A stretch of 38,305 nucleotides of DNA from Thermocaproicibacter sp036260805 (GTDB taxonomy: Bacteria; Bacillota; Clostridia; Oscillospirales; Acutalibacteraceae). The position numbers and the translations under genes are program-made. Where the stretch lies: the NCBI GenBank assembly GCA_036260805.1, contig DATALZ010000027.1:1-38305 (forward strand). The letters are read 5' to 3'. Each line of letters starts with the position of its first letter. The stretch's first letter is position 1. The notes under the pieces are model-generated. The model saw only the letters and a program-made list of their open reading frames with translations. It had not been told where the DNA came from and ran no database searches. This document shows, piece after piece, positions 6,622 to 14,586 of this stretch.

Positions 6622-7422
6622 TTATTCCAGATTTAACTTTCTGCTGAGCATCCAGTTCGTAAAAAAGTAAAATGCCGCACCGAAAATCAAAGAATAAGCA
6701 ATCATAATACCTATTCCGCCAGCCGCAACCTGAAAGGGATTCACTCTATTGAAAAAAGCATCGAGATCTCTGAAGCCAATTCCAGCATTAATAATAACAG
6801 ACGCAACAATCTGTTCTACAACGCCGAACCCGATATAGGCGCCAAAACCAGCTAAAAGTTTATGCTTGCTGCTCAAATTTCCTACCGTAATCGCAGCGTA
6901 AATCTGCAGGATACTTGCTGTTGCTCCAACCAACATTAAAACGATTGCTTCTATAAATACTACATAGGAGAGGGGCCCATTTTTATTTAAGAAAACGCCG
7001 ACCTGCATGCAGAAATTACTGAAGCCCTGAACATTTTCTTTGGTTATTGCCAATAAAAAGATGGAAAGCGCTGCAACAATCAGGCTTAATATTGTCCACA
7101 TCAGGGTAACGAGCATTTTGCTGTCGAGGTGGCAGTGAGCTTTTACCGGCAAAGTAAAAGATAGGTAGCCTTCGTCGGCAAGCAGATTTTTCTGAAAGCG
7201 CTGAATTGTGACAACAAGAGTCATCACGAAAAGCGCGGCGATTAAAACACAGTAAATGACCATGGAAATGACAAACGGAACAGCTGCCATACCTTCCATC
7301 CTTTGAAGATTGAAGGTAATAAATGCTTTATTAATCAAAGCAAAAATGATTATCAAGCCGTAAAGCGGAAGGAAAATCCGCTGAGTTGCTTCGATTTCGT
7401 ATTTCATCAGCTTGCCTAACAT
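6622..7422 (-). CDS. ABC transporter permease of the YtrA-controlled operon
   Basis: A 266-residue, very hydrophobic protein with about six membrane segments (near 15-35, 48-75, 105-128, 150-175, 185-210 and 225-255) and short loops. It begins 'MLGKLMKYEIEATQR', the usual amphipathic start of ABC-2 permeases in GntR-linked transporters. No catalytic motif is present, as expected for a permease. Its start lies seven bases inside the end of the ATPase gene, with GGGAGG at a good distance, so ATPase and permease are coupled. Related three-gene units in Firmicutes respond to cell-wall antibiotics, but the substrate is unknown here. Confidence 0.85.
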   Translation of the reverse strand: MLGKLMKYEIEATQRIFLPLYGLIIIFALINKAFITFNLQRMEGMAAVPFVISMVIYCVLIAALFVMTLVVTIQRFQKNLLADEGYLSFTLPVKAHCHLDSKMLVTLMWTILSLIVAALSIFLLAITKENVQGFSNFCMQVGVFLNKNGPLSYVVFIEAIVLMLVGATASILQIYAAITVGNLSSKHKLLAGFGAYIGFGVVEQIVASVIINAGIGFRDLDAFFNRVNPFQVAAGGIGIMIAYSLIFGAAFYFFTNWMLSRKLNLE

Positions 7423-8114
7423 CTGAATACCTCCCTGAACATCGTGTCGACACTCTTGTTTTCCTTCTCGCGGATCTCATCCACCGTTGATGTCAGGACA
7501 ATATTGCCCATATTGATAAAAATGACTCCATCCAATATCTTTTCTACATCGGTAATCAGGTGAGTTGAAATGATAAGCGAAGCGTTTTCACTGTAGTTGC
7601 TGATGATGGTATCCAGAATATAATCGCGCGCCGCAGGGTCAACGCCGCCGATAGGTTCATCAAGGACATACAGCTCTGCTTCACGGCTCATGACAAGAAT
7701 GAGCTGAACTTTTTCCTTTGTACCTTTCGACATAGTTTTCAAACGCGCATTTGGATTAATATGCAGCCTCTGCAGCATATCATAAGCTTTCGCCTTGTTG
7801 AAGTTCCCGTAAAAATCGCCGAAGAAGTCAATCATATTCTGAACCGTCATCCAATCGTTCAGATAGGTACGCTCCGGAAGGTAAGAAATAATTTTCTTTG
7901 TTTCGACTCCCGGCTTCATCCCGTTAATGAAAATTTCGCCGCTGTTTGGAGTCAGAAGGCCGTTAATGAGTTTTATCAGCGTGCTTTTTCCGCTTCCGTT
8001 AGGCCCCAGAAGCCCCACAATCTTCCCTTTCGGTACGGAAAGGTTTACTGAATTGAGTGCAAGACATCCGGGAAAAAACTTGGTGAGATTTCTGCACTCA
8101 AGAATACTATCCAT
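7416..8114 (-). CDS. ABC transporter ATP-binding protein (YtrB-like)
   Basis: A 232-residue ATPase. Walker A is 'GPNGSGKST' (37-45), the signature is the unusual 'MSKGTKEKVQLILVMS' instead of LSGGQ, and Walker B plus D-loop is 'YVLDEPIGGVDP'; the switch His is in 'IISTHLI'. The SKG-type signature and short length are typical of YtrB and related ATPases coupled to GntR repressors. The start ATG lies inside the end of the regulator gene (8-base overlap) behind AGGAGG, which ties regulator and transporter together. Confidence 0.9.
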   Translation of the reverse strand: MDSILECRNLTKFFPGCLALNSVNLSVPKGKIVGLLGPNGSGKSTLIKLINGLLTPNSGEIFINGMKPGVETKKIISYLPERTYLNDWMTVQNMIDFFGDFYGNFNKAKAYDMLQRLHINPNARLKTMSKGTKEKVQLILVMSREAELYVLDEPIGGVDPAARDYILDTIISNYSENASLIISTHLITDVEKILDGVIFINMGNIVLTSTVDEIREKENKSVDTMFREVFRC

Positions 8115-8484
8115 TCTGCTCTTCCTCCTTCATAATGCGATCTAACAGGGAAACGGTCTGCTGCCGGTCATAACCCAGCTGATTCATCTTTGAAATAAAA
8201 TCATGAATCAGGTTTACCGCAAGGTTATTCTTTGTTTGCATAATTCTCTCCACATCCTCCGTTACAAATCTACCACTGGTACGCTGCGAATATAAAAGCC
8301 CTTCGCTTTCCAGCTGGGACAAAGCTCTTTGCATTGTGTTCGGATTAACGGATGCTTCCGCCGCCATATCGCGAACAGACGGCAGTTTAGTTCCTGCCGG
8401 ATATATCCCTGAAACAACCAGTAACTGAATTTGTTCAATTAACTGTGAATAAATCGGTCTGTCGGATTTGAGATCCCAGGGCAT
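8107..8484 (-). CDS. ytrA: GntR-family regulator, YtrA subfamily
   Basis: A 125-residue repressor-type protein. Residues about 9-75 form a GntR winged helix ('DRPIYSQLIEQIQLLVVSG', 'KLPSVRDMAAEASVNPNTMQRAL', 'EGLLYSQRTSGRFV'), followed by a short helical C-terminal tail of about 45 residues instead of a ligand-binding domain. That short tail defines the YtrA subfamily, which controls ABC transporters answering to cell-envelope stress. The start is the ATG at 8484, because GGAGGTGA lies five bases ahead; a GTG at 8499 would put the ribosome site inside the gene. A perfect palindrome sits directly upstream, consistent with self-regulation, and a matching one lies before the neighbouring BcrA-like operon. 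The symbol follows the subfamily. Confidence 0.88.
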   Translation of the reverse strand: MPWDLKSDRPIYSQLIEQIQLLVVSGIYPAGTKLPSVRDMAAEASVNPNTMQRALSQLESEGLLYSQRTSGRFVTEDVERIMQTKNNLAVNLIHDFISKMNQLGYDRQQTVSLLDRIMKEEEQNG

Positions 8485-8501
8485 TGATGTCACCTCCACA
8501 A

Positions 8502-8523
8502 TTGTATTACTTGTCTAATACAA
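8502..8523. promoter_or_regulatory. YtrA-type operator in front of the regulator operon
   Basis: TTGTATTA (8502-8509), six-base spacer, TAATACAA (8516-8523): a perfect 8-bp inverted repeat just downstream of the -10 box, so a bound protein would cover the start of transcription. The same core TGTATTA-N6-TAATACA occurs at 10273-10292. Confidence 0.75.
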
Positions 8524-8551
8524 AAATACACGAAAATAATTGATTTGTCAA
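8523..8551 (-). promoter_or_regulatory. Sigma-A promoter of the ytrA operon
   Basis: On the minus strand, a perfect TTGACA (8546-8551), 17-base spacer and TATTTT (8523-8528), ending where the palindromic operator begins, about 40 bases before the regulator's ATG. Confidence 0.75.
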
Positions 8552-8569
8552 TCCTTATTGAAAAATTTC

Positions 8570-9292
8570 TCAGCAAACATCTCTTTTACGGAATACTGCA
8601 ACTCCAACTACCAGAAAAACCGCCATGGTAATCAGGGAAATAAAGACCGGTGTTTGCAGCTGCGTGATAGGAGACTGTATAATCTGGCCGATTTGTGTTT
8701 TCAGAGTATAATTATTCAATTGAGAAATACGAAGCAGTTTAAACAGGTATTCCGTCAGATAGAACGCACCATAAAAGATAAAGATTGCCAGAGAACCATG
8801 GCGGAACAGAATCGTGAAGAAAACTGCCATTGCAATACAAGCGATAAAAACGGAACTTGACGCGGCAACACGGATGAAAAATTCACGAACCACATTGCTT
8901 GTAAATTGGGCGTCCTTTGTGAGGAAAATAAAACTGCTTCCACAGTAGACGGCCAAGGCAACCGCCATTAGGATCAGACCGAGAATAATAGACGTAATTA
9001 CCTTAGACAGATACAGAGCAGTCCGGTTTGTACCGAAAGAGAGGGTGTTCTTGATCGTATGCTCTTTGTATTCTTCCGCGGATACAATATCCGTCAGCAT
9101 CGGCATGATGAAAACCGGCGCAGAAAGGATGGAAAGGGCAAACATCCAGGAAAAGCTTATGTTTGCATATTGGCCTGCCGTTCTTAAAGCAACATTCACC
9201 ATAATGCACAAGGCTGCAAGAGCTGCCGCCAAAATATAAAAATACAATCTGTGAAAAACTTTGTAAAGGTCAGCATGAATTAACTTAAGCAC
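8570..9292 (-). CDS. ABC-2 permease (BcrB-like) of the second YtrA-linked transporter
   Basis: A 240-residue membrane protein with about six segments (near 18-40, 50-72, 95-125, 145-165, 168-188 and 215-235). The 'EEYKEHTIKNTLSFGTNR' stretch after the second segment is the conserved cytoplasmic element of ABC-2 permeases in bacitracin/lantibiotic-type exporters. The start is GTG at 9292, chosen because GGAGG (9301-9305) lies eight bases ahead; it overlaps the ATPase stop by eight bases. An in-frame TTG at 9307 is less likely, since it overlaps the ribosome site. No terminator is seen behind it, so transcription could continue into ytrA. Confidence 0.85.
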   Translation of the reverse strand: MLKLIHADLYKVFHRLYFYILAAALAALCIMVNVALRTAGQYANISFSWMFALSILSAPVFIMPMLTDIVSAEEYKEHTIKNTLSFGTNRTALYLSKVITSIILGLILMAVALAVYCGSSFIFLTKDAQFTSNVVREFFIRVAASSSVFIACIAMAVFFTILFRHGSLAIFIFYGAFYLTEYLFKLLRISQLNNYTLKTQIGQIIQSPITQLQTPVFISLITMAVFLVVGVAVFRKRDVC

Positions 9293-10205
9293 TTTCTTTT
9301 CCTCCAATCAGATTCACAAAATACTGTTCCAGATTGATGCCGGAGCGGTAAACCTGGGATACCATGACTCCGTTTTCGACCAAGGCCTTAACCATAATTT
9401 CCGGCTGATCGAGTTTGTCGTTCACGTGAAGCGTGGTATCATCGACGACTTCAAAATTTTCGCAGGAAAGATTTCTTAGAACACCTGCGGCTTTTTCCGT
9501 GTTATCAACGTCGAGCCTGAGGTAGCTCTTGCATTTCTCTTTCAGATCTTCCGCAGAGATATGCTCAATCAATTTTCCGCTGCGGATAAAGCCATATGTT
9601 GTGGCAACCTGAGAAAGCTCGCCAAGAATGTGGCTGGAGATCAGGATTGTTGTTTTTTTCTCGTGATTGAGTTTCAGGATAATTTCTCGGAATTCCTTGA
9701 TTCCCATTGGGTCAAGGCCATTGATCGGTTCATCAAGAACCAGCACATCGGGGTCGTTCATAATGGCAAGTGCAAGACCAAGACGCTGCTTCATGCCAAG
9801 GGAAAAGTTCTTGAACTTTTTCCCGCCTGTATCCGCAAGCCCTACGAACTGCAATGCATGTTCTACTCTTGCTTTCTCTTTCATACCGCGCTGGATACAG
9901 TAGTAGTTGAGGTTATCCTTTGCAGAGAGATAAGGGTAAAAACCAGGTGTCTCAATCATGGTTCCCATATGAGCCCGAGCCATGCTGAGCTGCTTTTCTG
10001 AAGTCTGACCAAAGAGTTCCAGTTCCCCGGATGTTGCAGGCGTCAGCCCACAGACAAGTTTCAGCAATGTCGTTTTACCAGCGCCGTTTTGACCAACCAG
10101 TGCGTAGATATCACCCTTTTGCACCTGAATACTCAGTTCGGAAACAGCAGAAAATTTGCCATAAACCTTACTGATATTCCGCGTTTGAATAACAGCCTCG
10201 TTCAT
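9285..10205 (-). CDS. ABC transporter ATP-binding protein (BcrA-like)
   Basis: A 306-residue ATPase with Walker A 'GQNGAGKTT' (38-46), signature 'FSLGMKQRLGLALAI', Walker B and D-loop 'LVLDEPINGLDP' and switch 'ISSHIL'. The Q-loop region and the 80-residue C-terminal extension resemble BcrA and lantibiotic-immunity ATPases, which expel peptide antibiotics or maintain the envelope. It forms a two-gene operon with the permease that follows. The ribosome site is weak (GGTTG). Its promoter region carries the same palindrome as the ytrA promoter, so the two transporters probably belong to one regulon. Confidence 0.9.
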   Translation of the reverse strand: MNEAVIQTRNISKVYGKFSAVSELSIQVQKGDIYALVGQNGAGKTTLLKLVCGLTPATSGELELFGQTSEKQLSMARAHMGTMIETPGFYPYLSAKDNLNYYCIQRGMKEKARVEHALQFVGLADTGGKKFKNFSLGMKQRLGLALAIMNDPDVLVLDEPINGLDPMGIKEFREIILKLNHEKKTTILISSHILGELSQVATTYGFIRSGKLIEHISAEDLKEKCKSYLRLDVDNTEKAAGVLRNLSCENFEVVDDTTLHVNDKLDQPEIMVKALVENGVMVSQVYRSGINLEQYFVNLIGGKESA

Positions 10206-10256
10206 AATTTCAACCAGCCTTTCACTAACAGCTTTAAAGTTTGAAAACTTTTAATC

Positions 10257-10292
10257 TGTATTAATGTACTAATGTATTAAGTTTCTAATACA
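10257..10292. promoter_or_regulatory. Double YtrA-type operator before the BcrA-like operon
   Basis: TGTATTA (10273-10279), six bases, TAATACA (10286-10292) repeats the core of the operator at 8502-8523. A second, imperfect copy overlaps it 16 bases downstream in transcription direction: TGTATTA (10257-10263), six bases, TAATGTA (10270-10276). Two repressor dimers could bind side by side. Confidence 0.7.
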
Positions 10293-10320
10293 ATAATACA
10301 CCTGTTTTTCAATTTGTCAA
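10293..10320 (-). promoter_or_regulatory. Sigma-A promoter of the BcrA-like operon
   Basis: On the minus strand TTGACA (10315-10320), 16-base spacer, TATTAT (10293-10298), directly followed by the operator. Layout matches the ytrA promoter closely: both have TTGACAAAT at -35 and GTGTATT at -10. Confidence 0.75.
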
Positions 10321-10344
10321 GAACCTTTTTTAAATTTTGTTCTC

Positions 10345-10383
10345 AAAAGAAAAAGGACGAATCCGCTCAAAGCGAAATCGTCC
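10345..10383 (-). terminator. Terminator of the HD-domain gene
   Basis: On the minus strand GGACGATTTCGCT (10371-10383) pairs with AGCGGATTCGTCC (10355-10367) with two mismatches and a 3-base loop, then TTTTTCTTTT. It lies 40 bases behind the stop codon. Confidence 0.85.
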
Positions 10384-10424
10384 CTATATTACAATATTAT
10401 TATTCATTAAAAAGGATTATGTAT

Positions 10425-11012
10425 TTACCCGTGAAGTACGCTGGAAGTACCCTTTTCCCGCAGATATGTGCTTTCCAGGTCAGAAAGATGCAGTTTAACC
10501 GCAATTGGATACTTCTCAAATGCCTGACTGATGGAGAAACTCCCGCCCTTGACCGCGTCGTCAAAACCGCCCATATGCCAGCGAATTGCGATTGCTTCCG
10601 AAGTCTTTAAACGCATAAAACGTTCAATAAGGAATACGGATTTTTCTCCGTGCCCATATGGATAGCTGTCCTCTATACTGTAATACGGGCGTTTCTCCCA
10701 CTGACCGGTTTCTTCATTCTTAAAATTACGCATTCCTTTTTTATAGAACTGCGCCTTACAGACATCATGAAGCAATGCGCAGATTGCAAAGCTTTCTTCG
10801 CTGTCTTCTTCGGGGTTAAAGTGCTTTTCACGCATTACATGATAAACGCTTACGCTATGCTGAACCAAACCGCCAAGACAGGCACAATGAAATTTTGTGC
10901 TCGCCGGCGCGGTGAAAAAATCTGTCGTCTGCAGCCATGCAAGTAATTCGGCGGAACCATTACGGCTGATATTTGTTTTATATATTTCTTCAAAATCTTC
11001 TCTGGCACCCAT
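10425..11012 (-). CDS. HD-domain hydrolase
   Basis: A 195-residue soluble protein with the metal ligands of an HD phosphohydrolase: H52 in 'GLVQHSVSV', H82-D83 in 'ALLHDVCK', a later 'YGHGEKSV' and 'AIRWHMGG' (the extra His found in HD-GYP-like and YhaM-like enzymes), and a closing Asp in 'HLSDLEST'. Such enzymes hydrolyse nucleotides or phosphodiesters; the substrate cannot be read. It is a single-gene unit with its own promoter (GGGAGGAAG before the ATG) and terminator. No membrane segment or second domain is seen. Confidence 0.82.
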   Translation of the reverse strand: MGAREDFEEIYKTNISRNGSAELLAWLQTTDFFTAPASTKFHCACLGGLVQHSVSVYHVMREKHFNPEEDSEESFAICALLHDVCKAQFYKKGMRNFKNEETGQWEKRPYYSIEDSYPYGHGEKSVFLIERFMRLKTSEAIAIRWHMGGFDDAVKGGSFSISQAFEKYPIAVKLHLSDLESTYLREKGTSSVLHG

Positions 11013-11044
11013 TGAAATAACTTCCTCCCATTTTTTATAATTGG

Positions 11045-11073
11045 ATTATACCATATTCGAAGTCGTTTTTACA
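11045..11073 (-). promoter_or_regulatory. Promoter of the HD-domain gene
   Basis: Minus-strand TGGTATAAT (11045-11053), an extended -10, with a weak -35 TGTAAA (11068-11073) at 17 bases, 33 bases before the ATG. The same nine-base box occurs twice upstream of mcsA. Confidence 0.65.
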
Positions 11074-11162
11074 GGTGAATTGCAGAAGCAAAATAAGAAT
11101 CTATCAATTTGTATTAAAAGGTTCAATATCAAATATGGGGGTAACCACTAGAACACGAATTT

Positions 11163-11292
11163 CCGGCTTCCCCTTGAGGGGAAGCTGTCGGCCTCAGCCA
11201 ACTGATGAGGCAATTCACAACGCTCTTTTGTTGGCTAAGTTTGCCCCTCATCTGGCACTACGGTGCCACCTTCCCCAAAAACGGGGAAGGCA
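11163..11292. repeat. Multi-hairpin palindromic repeat element (REP/MITE-like)
   Basis: Outer left hairpin GCTTCCCC-TTGA-GGGGAAGC (11166-11185) and outer right hairpin CCTTCCCC-AAAAAC-GGGGAAGG (11269-11290) flank inner pairings: AGCCAAC 11196-11202 with GTTGGCT 11230-11236, GATGAGG near 11204-11210 with CCTCATC near 11246-11252, and GGCAC 11254-11258 with GTGCC 11263-11267. The element is thus nearly a long inverted repeat of itself, with GGGGAAGG ends. From memory, elements with such ends are widespread between genes in Ruminococcaceae. No coding frame is inside. It lies in the 392-base gap 11013-11404, which otherwise holds only a promoter and a terminator. Confidence 0.75.
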
Positions 11293-11337
11293 AGGGTAAA
11301 AAGGAAATTCTCTTTTTCCCAACAAATGAAAAGAACT

Positions 11338-11381
11338 GAAAAAGAGCCTGTAAAAATCAGCTAAGCTGGTTCTTACAGGCT
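11338..11381 (-). terminator. Terminator of the pst/pho operon
   Basis: On the minus strand a stem of about 17 bp with a few mismatches (AGCCTGTAAGAACCAGCT against AGCTGATTTTTACAGGCT, 11345-11381) is followed by CTTTTTC, 24 bases behind the phoR stop. Confidence 0.85.
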
Positions 11382-11404
11382 TTTGGTATATAAATAATCC
11401 GGAT

Positions 11405-13144
11405 TCAATGCACGGATTTTTTATCATTCGGCAGCAATGGCATACGTACAGTAAATGTACTGCCTTCGCCAACCTCGCTTTCCACGCTGACTTCTCCGCC
11501 GTAAAGCACGGCAAGGTGCTTCACAATCGACAGGCCGAGCCCTGTTCCGCCAACTTCCCGGGAACGGCTGGCATCCACTCGGTAAAAGCGCTCAAACAGG
11601 CGGTCGAAATGCTCTTTTGCAATGCCGATTCCGGTATCTTTTACGCGGATAACAGCTGTCTTTTTCTGTTTGGCGGCAGAAATGATGACACTGCCTTTAG
11701 GTACGTTATATTTTACCGCATTCTCAATCAGATTTCCGAACAACTGCTGCAGTCTTGTCGGCGAGCAGGAAACATACATATCTTCATCCAGATTAGTCGT
11801 AATGGTTATTTCATTCTGAGCGGCCGCAGGCTGAATCCGTTCTACGCATTGACGGATCGCATCTGCCACACTGCAGGCACAGGCCGAAGGATCGTCCTTT
11901 GCATTTTCAATTCTTGACAGAACCAGCATATCATCAATGAGATGCTGAAGCCGCTCTGCCTCAATATCCAGAACGTCATAGAAATAGCTGCGCGTTTCTT
12001 TATCCCGGTCGGCACTTTTTAACAGCTCAATACTTCCGCGGATGGACGTCAGCGGAGTTTTGAGCTCATGCGTAACATTGGAAACAAATTCACTTCGCAT
12101 CCGTTCCAATTTATGAAGACGCGTCACGTCGGAAATTACCGCAAGCGATGCTTCGGTCTGCCCCGGAATCGGCGCAGTATAGACCAGATACTGTCTGTCA
12201 TCGCCTGCTTCAATTTTCTGTGTTGAAACGCTGCTGGTTTTTACGGCATTATTCATCAGTTCTGCAATTTGATTCATAAGAAGATTGCCTTTTAAAGTAC
12301 TGCCTTCGGCAAGTGCTTCACTGTGTAAAAGCTTTCCGGCACTCTTGTTCAGGAAAAGAATCCCGTTATTTTTTCCCATCGCGATGACCCCATCGTTCAT
12401 CCCCTGAAGGACTCCATTTAACCGGTTCTGCTGATCCTTCAGATCAGACATGGCAATTTCCGTACTTTGCGCCATGCTGTTGAAAGATTCCGCCAAAACG
12501 CCCACTTCGTCGCGGAAAGTTCCTTCCGCTCGGCTGGAATAATCACCTCCGGCAATCTTCTTTGCCGCGGCAGTCAGCCTGCCAAGAGGTTCCGTGACAC
12601 GGTATACGATATATGCGGTCAGGCCGCACACGATTGAAATACCAAGCAGCATGCTGAGGGCAGCAATGATCCACAGCCTGTCTATGGAAGCATCCAGGTC
12701 GGATGTGGGCAGAGCAGCACGCAGAAAATAATGTCCTTTCACATAAATTGCTTCGTAATAATATTGAACGCCGACGCTCGCACTGATACGCGTATTGTAA
12801 CCGCGCCCGCTTTTCAGCGCCTGTTGGATTTCCGGCCGGTTCAAATGATTTTGGTCAATTTCGAGTCCGGTGCTGTCCCCTATCACTTTTCCCGACAGGC
12901 TGATAATGCTAACCCTCATTTCCTGCCCGGATGATGATAGTCTCGAGCCTACCTGCCGGGCGACTTCTCCCGGATTTTTTTGAATATCTTCTGTCTCCGT
13001 GGACAGGATTGCCAGGGCAGTATCCAAACGATTTGTAAACTCATGGGTATATTGCTTTTGAATTTCGAAGGCAGCGCAAAAAAAAGCGGCAATAAAGCCG
13101 ACGATTATGATGACAGCATTGACGATTATTAAGCGTTTCTTCAA
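11405..13144 (-). CDS. phoR: Sensor histidine kinase PhoR (phosphate type)
   Basis: A 579-residue membrane kinase: first membrane segment about residues 5-26, an extracytoplasmic sensor of about 130 residues, second segment 157-181, HAMP linker to about 234, a PAS domain around 240-340, the HisKA motif 'FVSNVTHELKTPLTSIRG' with the phosphorylated H359, and a C-terminal ATPase with 'VGGTGLGLSIV'. Order and length fit PhoR/ResE-type kinases; the neighbours pstB, phoU and a PhoB-type regulator make phosphate sensing the most likely role. The start is TTG at 13144, with GGAAGGAGTG ahead. It is last in the operon, 30 bases behind the regulator gene, and is followed by a terminator. Confidence 0.9.
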   Translation of the reverse strand: MKKRLIIVNAVIIIVGFIAAFFCAAFEIQKQYTHEFTNRLDTALAILSTETEDIQKNPGEVARQVGSRLSSSGQEMRVSIISLSGKVIGDSTGLEIDQNHLNRPEIQQALKSGRGYNTRISASVGVQYYYEAIYVKGHYFLRAALPTSDLDASIDRLWIIAALSMLLGISIVCGLTAYIVYRVTEPLGRLTAAAKKIAGGDYSSRAEGTFRDEVGVLAESFNSMAQSTEIAMSDLKDQQNRLNGVLQGMNDGVIAMGKNNGILFLNKSAGKLLHSEALAEGSTLKGNLLMNQIAELMNNAVKTSSVSTQKIEAGDDRQYLVYTAPIPGQTEASLAVISDVTRLHKLERMRSEFVSNVTHELKTPLTSIRGSIELLKSADRDKETRSYFYDVLDIEAERLQHLIDDMLVLSRIENAKDDPSACACSVADAIRQCVERIQPAAAQNEITITTNLDEDMYVSCSPTRLQQLFGNLIENAVKYNVPKGSVIISAAKQKKTAVIRVKDTGIGIAKEHFDRLFERFYRVDASRSREVGGTGLGLSIVKHLAVLYGGEVSVESEVGEGSTFTVRMPLLPNDKKSVH

Positions 13145-13174
13145 GGCTGAACACTCCTTCCGGATACAGGGGGC

Positions 13175-13861
13175 TTATTCCGCAAATTTATACCCAACAC
13201 CGCGGACAGTCTGTATCAAAATCGGATTATCCGGATCGGATTCTATTTTTTGCCGCAAATAGCGGACATGCACGTCAACCGTACGGGTATCCCCAAAATA
13301 TTCCACTCCCCAGACCCGGTCAAGAAGCGTATCGCGGGTCAGAACCCTGCCCTTGTTGCGCATGAGCATAACCAAAAGATCAAATTCCTTTGCCGTCAAT
13401 TCCACTTCTTCACTGTCTTTTGTTACTGTATGTCTCGTAACATCCACGATAAGCGTACCATGGCACAGAGCATCTTCCGGAGCACTGCGGCGTTCGGTAC
13501 GCCGCAGAACTGCTTTTACCCGTGCGCAAAGCTCTTTGACGCTGAAGGGTTTAACGATATAATCATCCGCTCCGATTTCAAGGCCTAAGACGCGGTCAAT
13601 CTCCTCGCCGCGGGCAGTAAGCATCAGCACCGGAATATCATGGGTATCCCTGTTTTCCCGCAGCATACGGCACACCGTCAGGCCGTCCGGCTGCGGCATC
13701 ATCCAGTCCAGAATAATGGCATCCGGCCGATGTTTCTTCACGGCACCCAACAGCAGGTTTCCGTCCGCAAATTCCGCTGTTTCATATCCGCCGTCTTTTA
13801 GGCCAAGACCCACAATTCTACGGATACTTTCTTCGTCATCGGCAATATAAACCAGCGCCAT
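13175..13861 (-). CDS. phoP: Response regulator PhoP/PhoB
   Basis: A 228-residue OmpR/PhoB-family regulator. The receiver has the acidic pocket in 'YIADDEES', the phosphoacceptor Asp in 'AIILDWMMPQPDG', Thr in 'MLTARG' and Lys in 'YIVKPFS'. The DNA-binding half ends in the winged-helix pattern 'GVEYFGDTRTVDVHVRYLRQKI' region and 'VRGVGYKFAE'. The ATG at 13861 is preferred (GAGGG five bases ahead, usual length); an upstream ATG at 13927 would add 22 unusual residues inside phoU. It sits 14 bases after phoU and 30 before phoR. It probably binds the PHO-like box at 15429-15445. Confidence 0.92.
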   Translation of the reverse strand: MALVYIADDEESIRRIVGLGLKDGGYETAEFADGNLLLGAVKKHRPDAIILDWMMPQPDGLTVCRMLRENRDTHDIPVLMLTARGEEIDRVLGLEIGADDYIVKPFSVKELCARVKAVLRRTERRSAPEDALCHGTLIVDVTRHTVTKDSEEVELTAKEFDLLVMLMRNKGRVLTRDTLLDRVWGVEYFGDTRTVDVHVRYLRQKIESDPDNPILIQTVRGVGYKFAE

Positions 13862-13875
13862 AAAATCCCTCAAAT

Positions 13876-14535
13876 CTATTTTGCATTTAAATCCGGATGT
13901 TCCCCGGTTTCCATAAAGATAACCCATTCTGCAATATTTGTCGCATGGTCGCCCATCCGCTCAACATACTTGATGATAAATAAGATATCTACTTCCGTCA
14001 TAACATTGCTCGGGTTTTCGGTAATATAACCGCAGACTTCCAGAATGATTTTGGAAAACATTGCGTCAACATCATCGTCACTGCGGCAGATGCTGCGTGC
14101 TTCCTCGACATTCCGGCTCAAAAGAACATCCATGGAACGGCGGAACATACTGCGCGCCATTTCAAGCATCTGGGTCACATGAGAAATTGCAAGACTGTTT
14201 CCGTTTAATTCACCCACTGTCAGGATTTCGCAGATATCCGCGCACTGATCCGCTTCTCTCTCCACGTCGGTAAGGATTTTCAGACACGATGCGATGGTTC
14301 TCAGATCTCTTGCAATCGGCTGCTGCAGGGCGATTAAATCCATACAGTCCTTTTCAATTTGGCGCACCATACGGTCAATATCATTATCGCTTTTGGCTAC
14401 TTCATCAGCGAGTTCCAGATTCATGGTACGCAGTGCCGTAATAGTCTGCTGAATTTTAGAATCCACTGCGGTGCCCACTTCCGTCATTTGCTGAATAAGT
14501 TCCGCAAGCTCACGGTCAAAAATCTTTCGGGGCAT
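13876..14535 (-). CDS. phoU: Phosphate signalling protein PhoU
   Basis: A 219-residue all-helical protein with two similar PhoU halves. Each carries a metal-cluster/helix motif: 'DVEREADQCADI' in the first and 'YVERMGDHATNIAEW' in the second. PhoU dampens signalling from the Pst transporter to the PhoR kinase and limits phosphate uptake. The ATG at 14535 was chosen (AGGAGG eight bases ahead and usual family length); the frame is open upstream without support. It lies 51 bases behind pstB and 14 before the regulator. Confidence 0.95.
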   Translation of the reverse strand: MPRKIFDRELAELIQQMTEVGTAVDSKIQQTITALRTMNLELADEVAKSDNDIDRMVRQIEKDCMDLIALQQPIARDLRTIASCLKILTDVEREADQCADICEILTVGELNGNSLAISHVTQMLEMARSMFRRSMDVLLSRNVEEARSICRSDDDVDAMFSKIILEVCGYITENPSNVMTEVDILFIIKYVERMGDHATNIAEWVIFMETGEHPDLNAK

Positions 14536-14586
14536 ATCGTATTCCTCCTTCATTATATCGGCACTCGCCGAAAAAAACAATAGCAA

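Noticed and set aside
14552..14580. TATAAT with TTGTTT at 17 bases in front of phoU
   Set aside because: Transcription would start inside the ribosome site of phoU, so it is unlikely to be a useful promoter.
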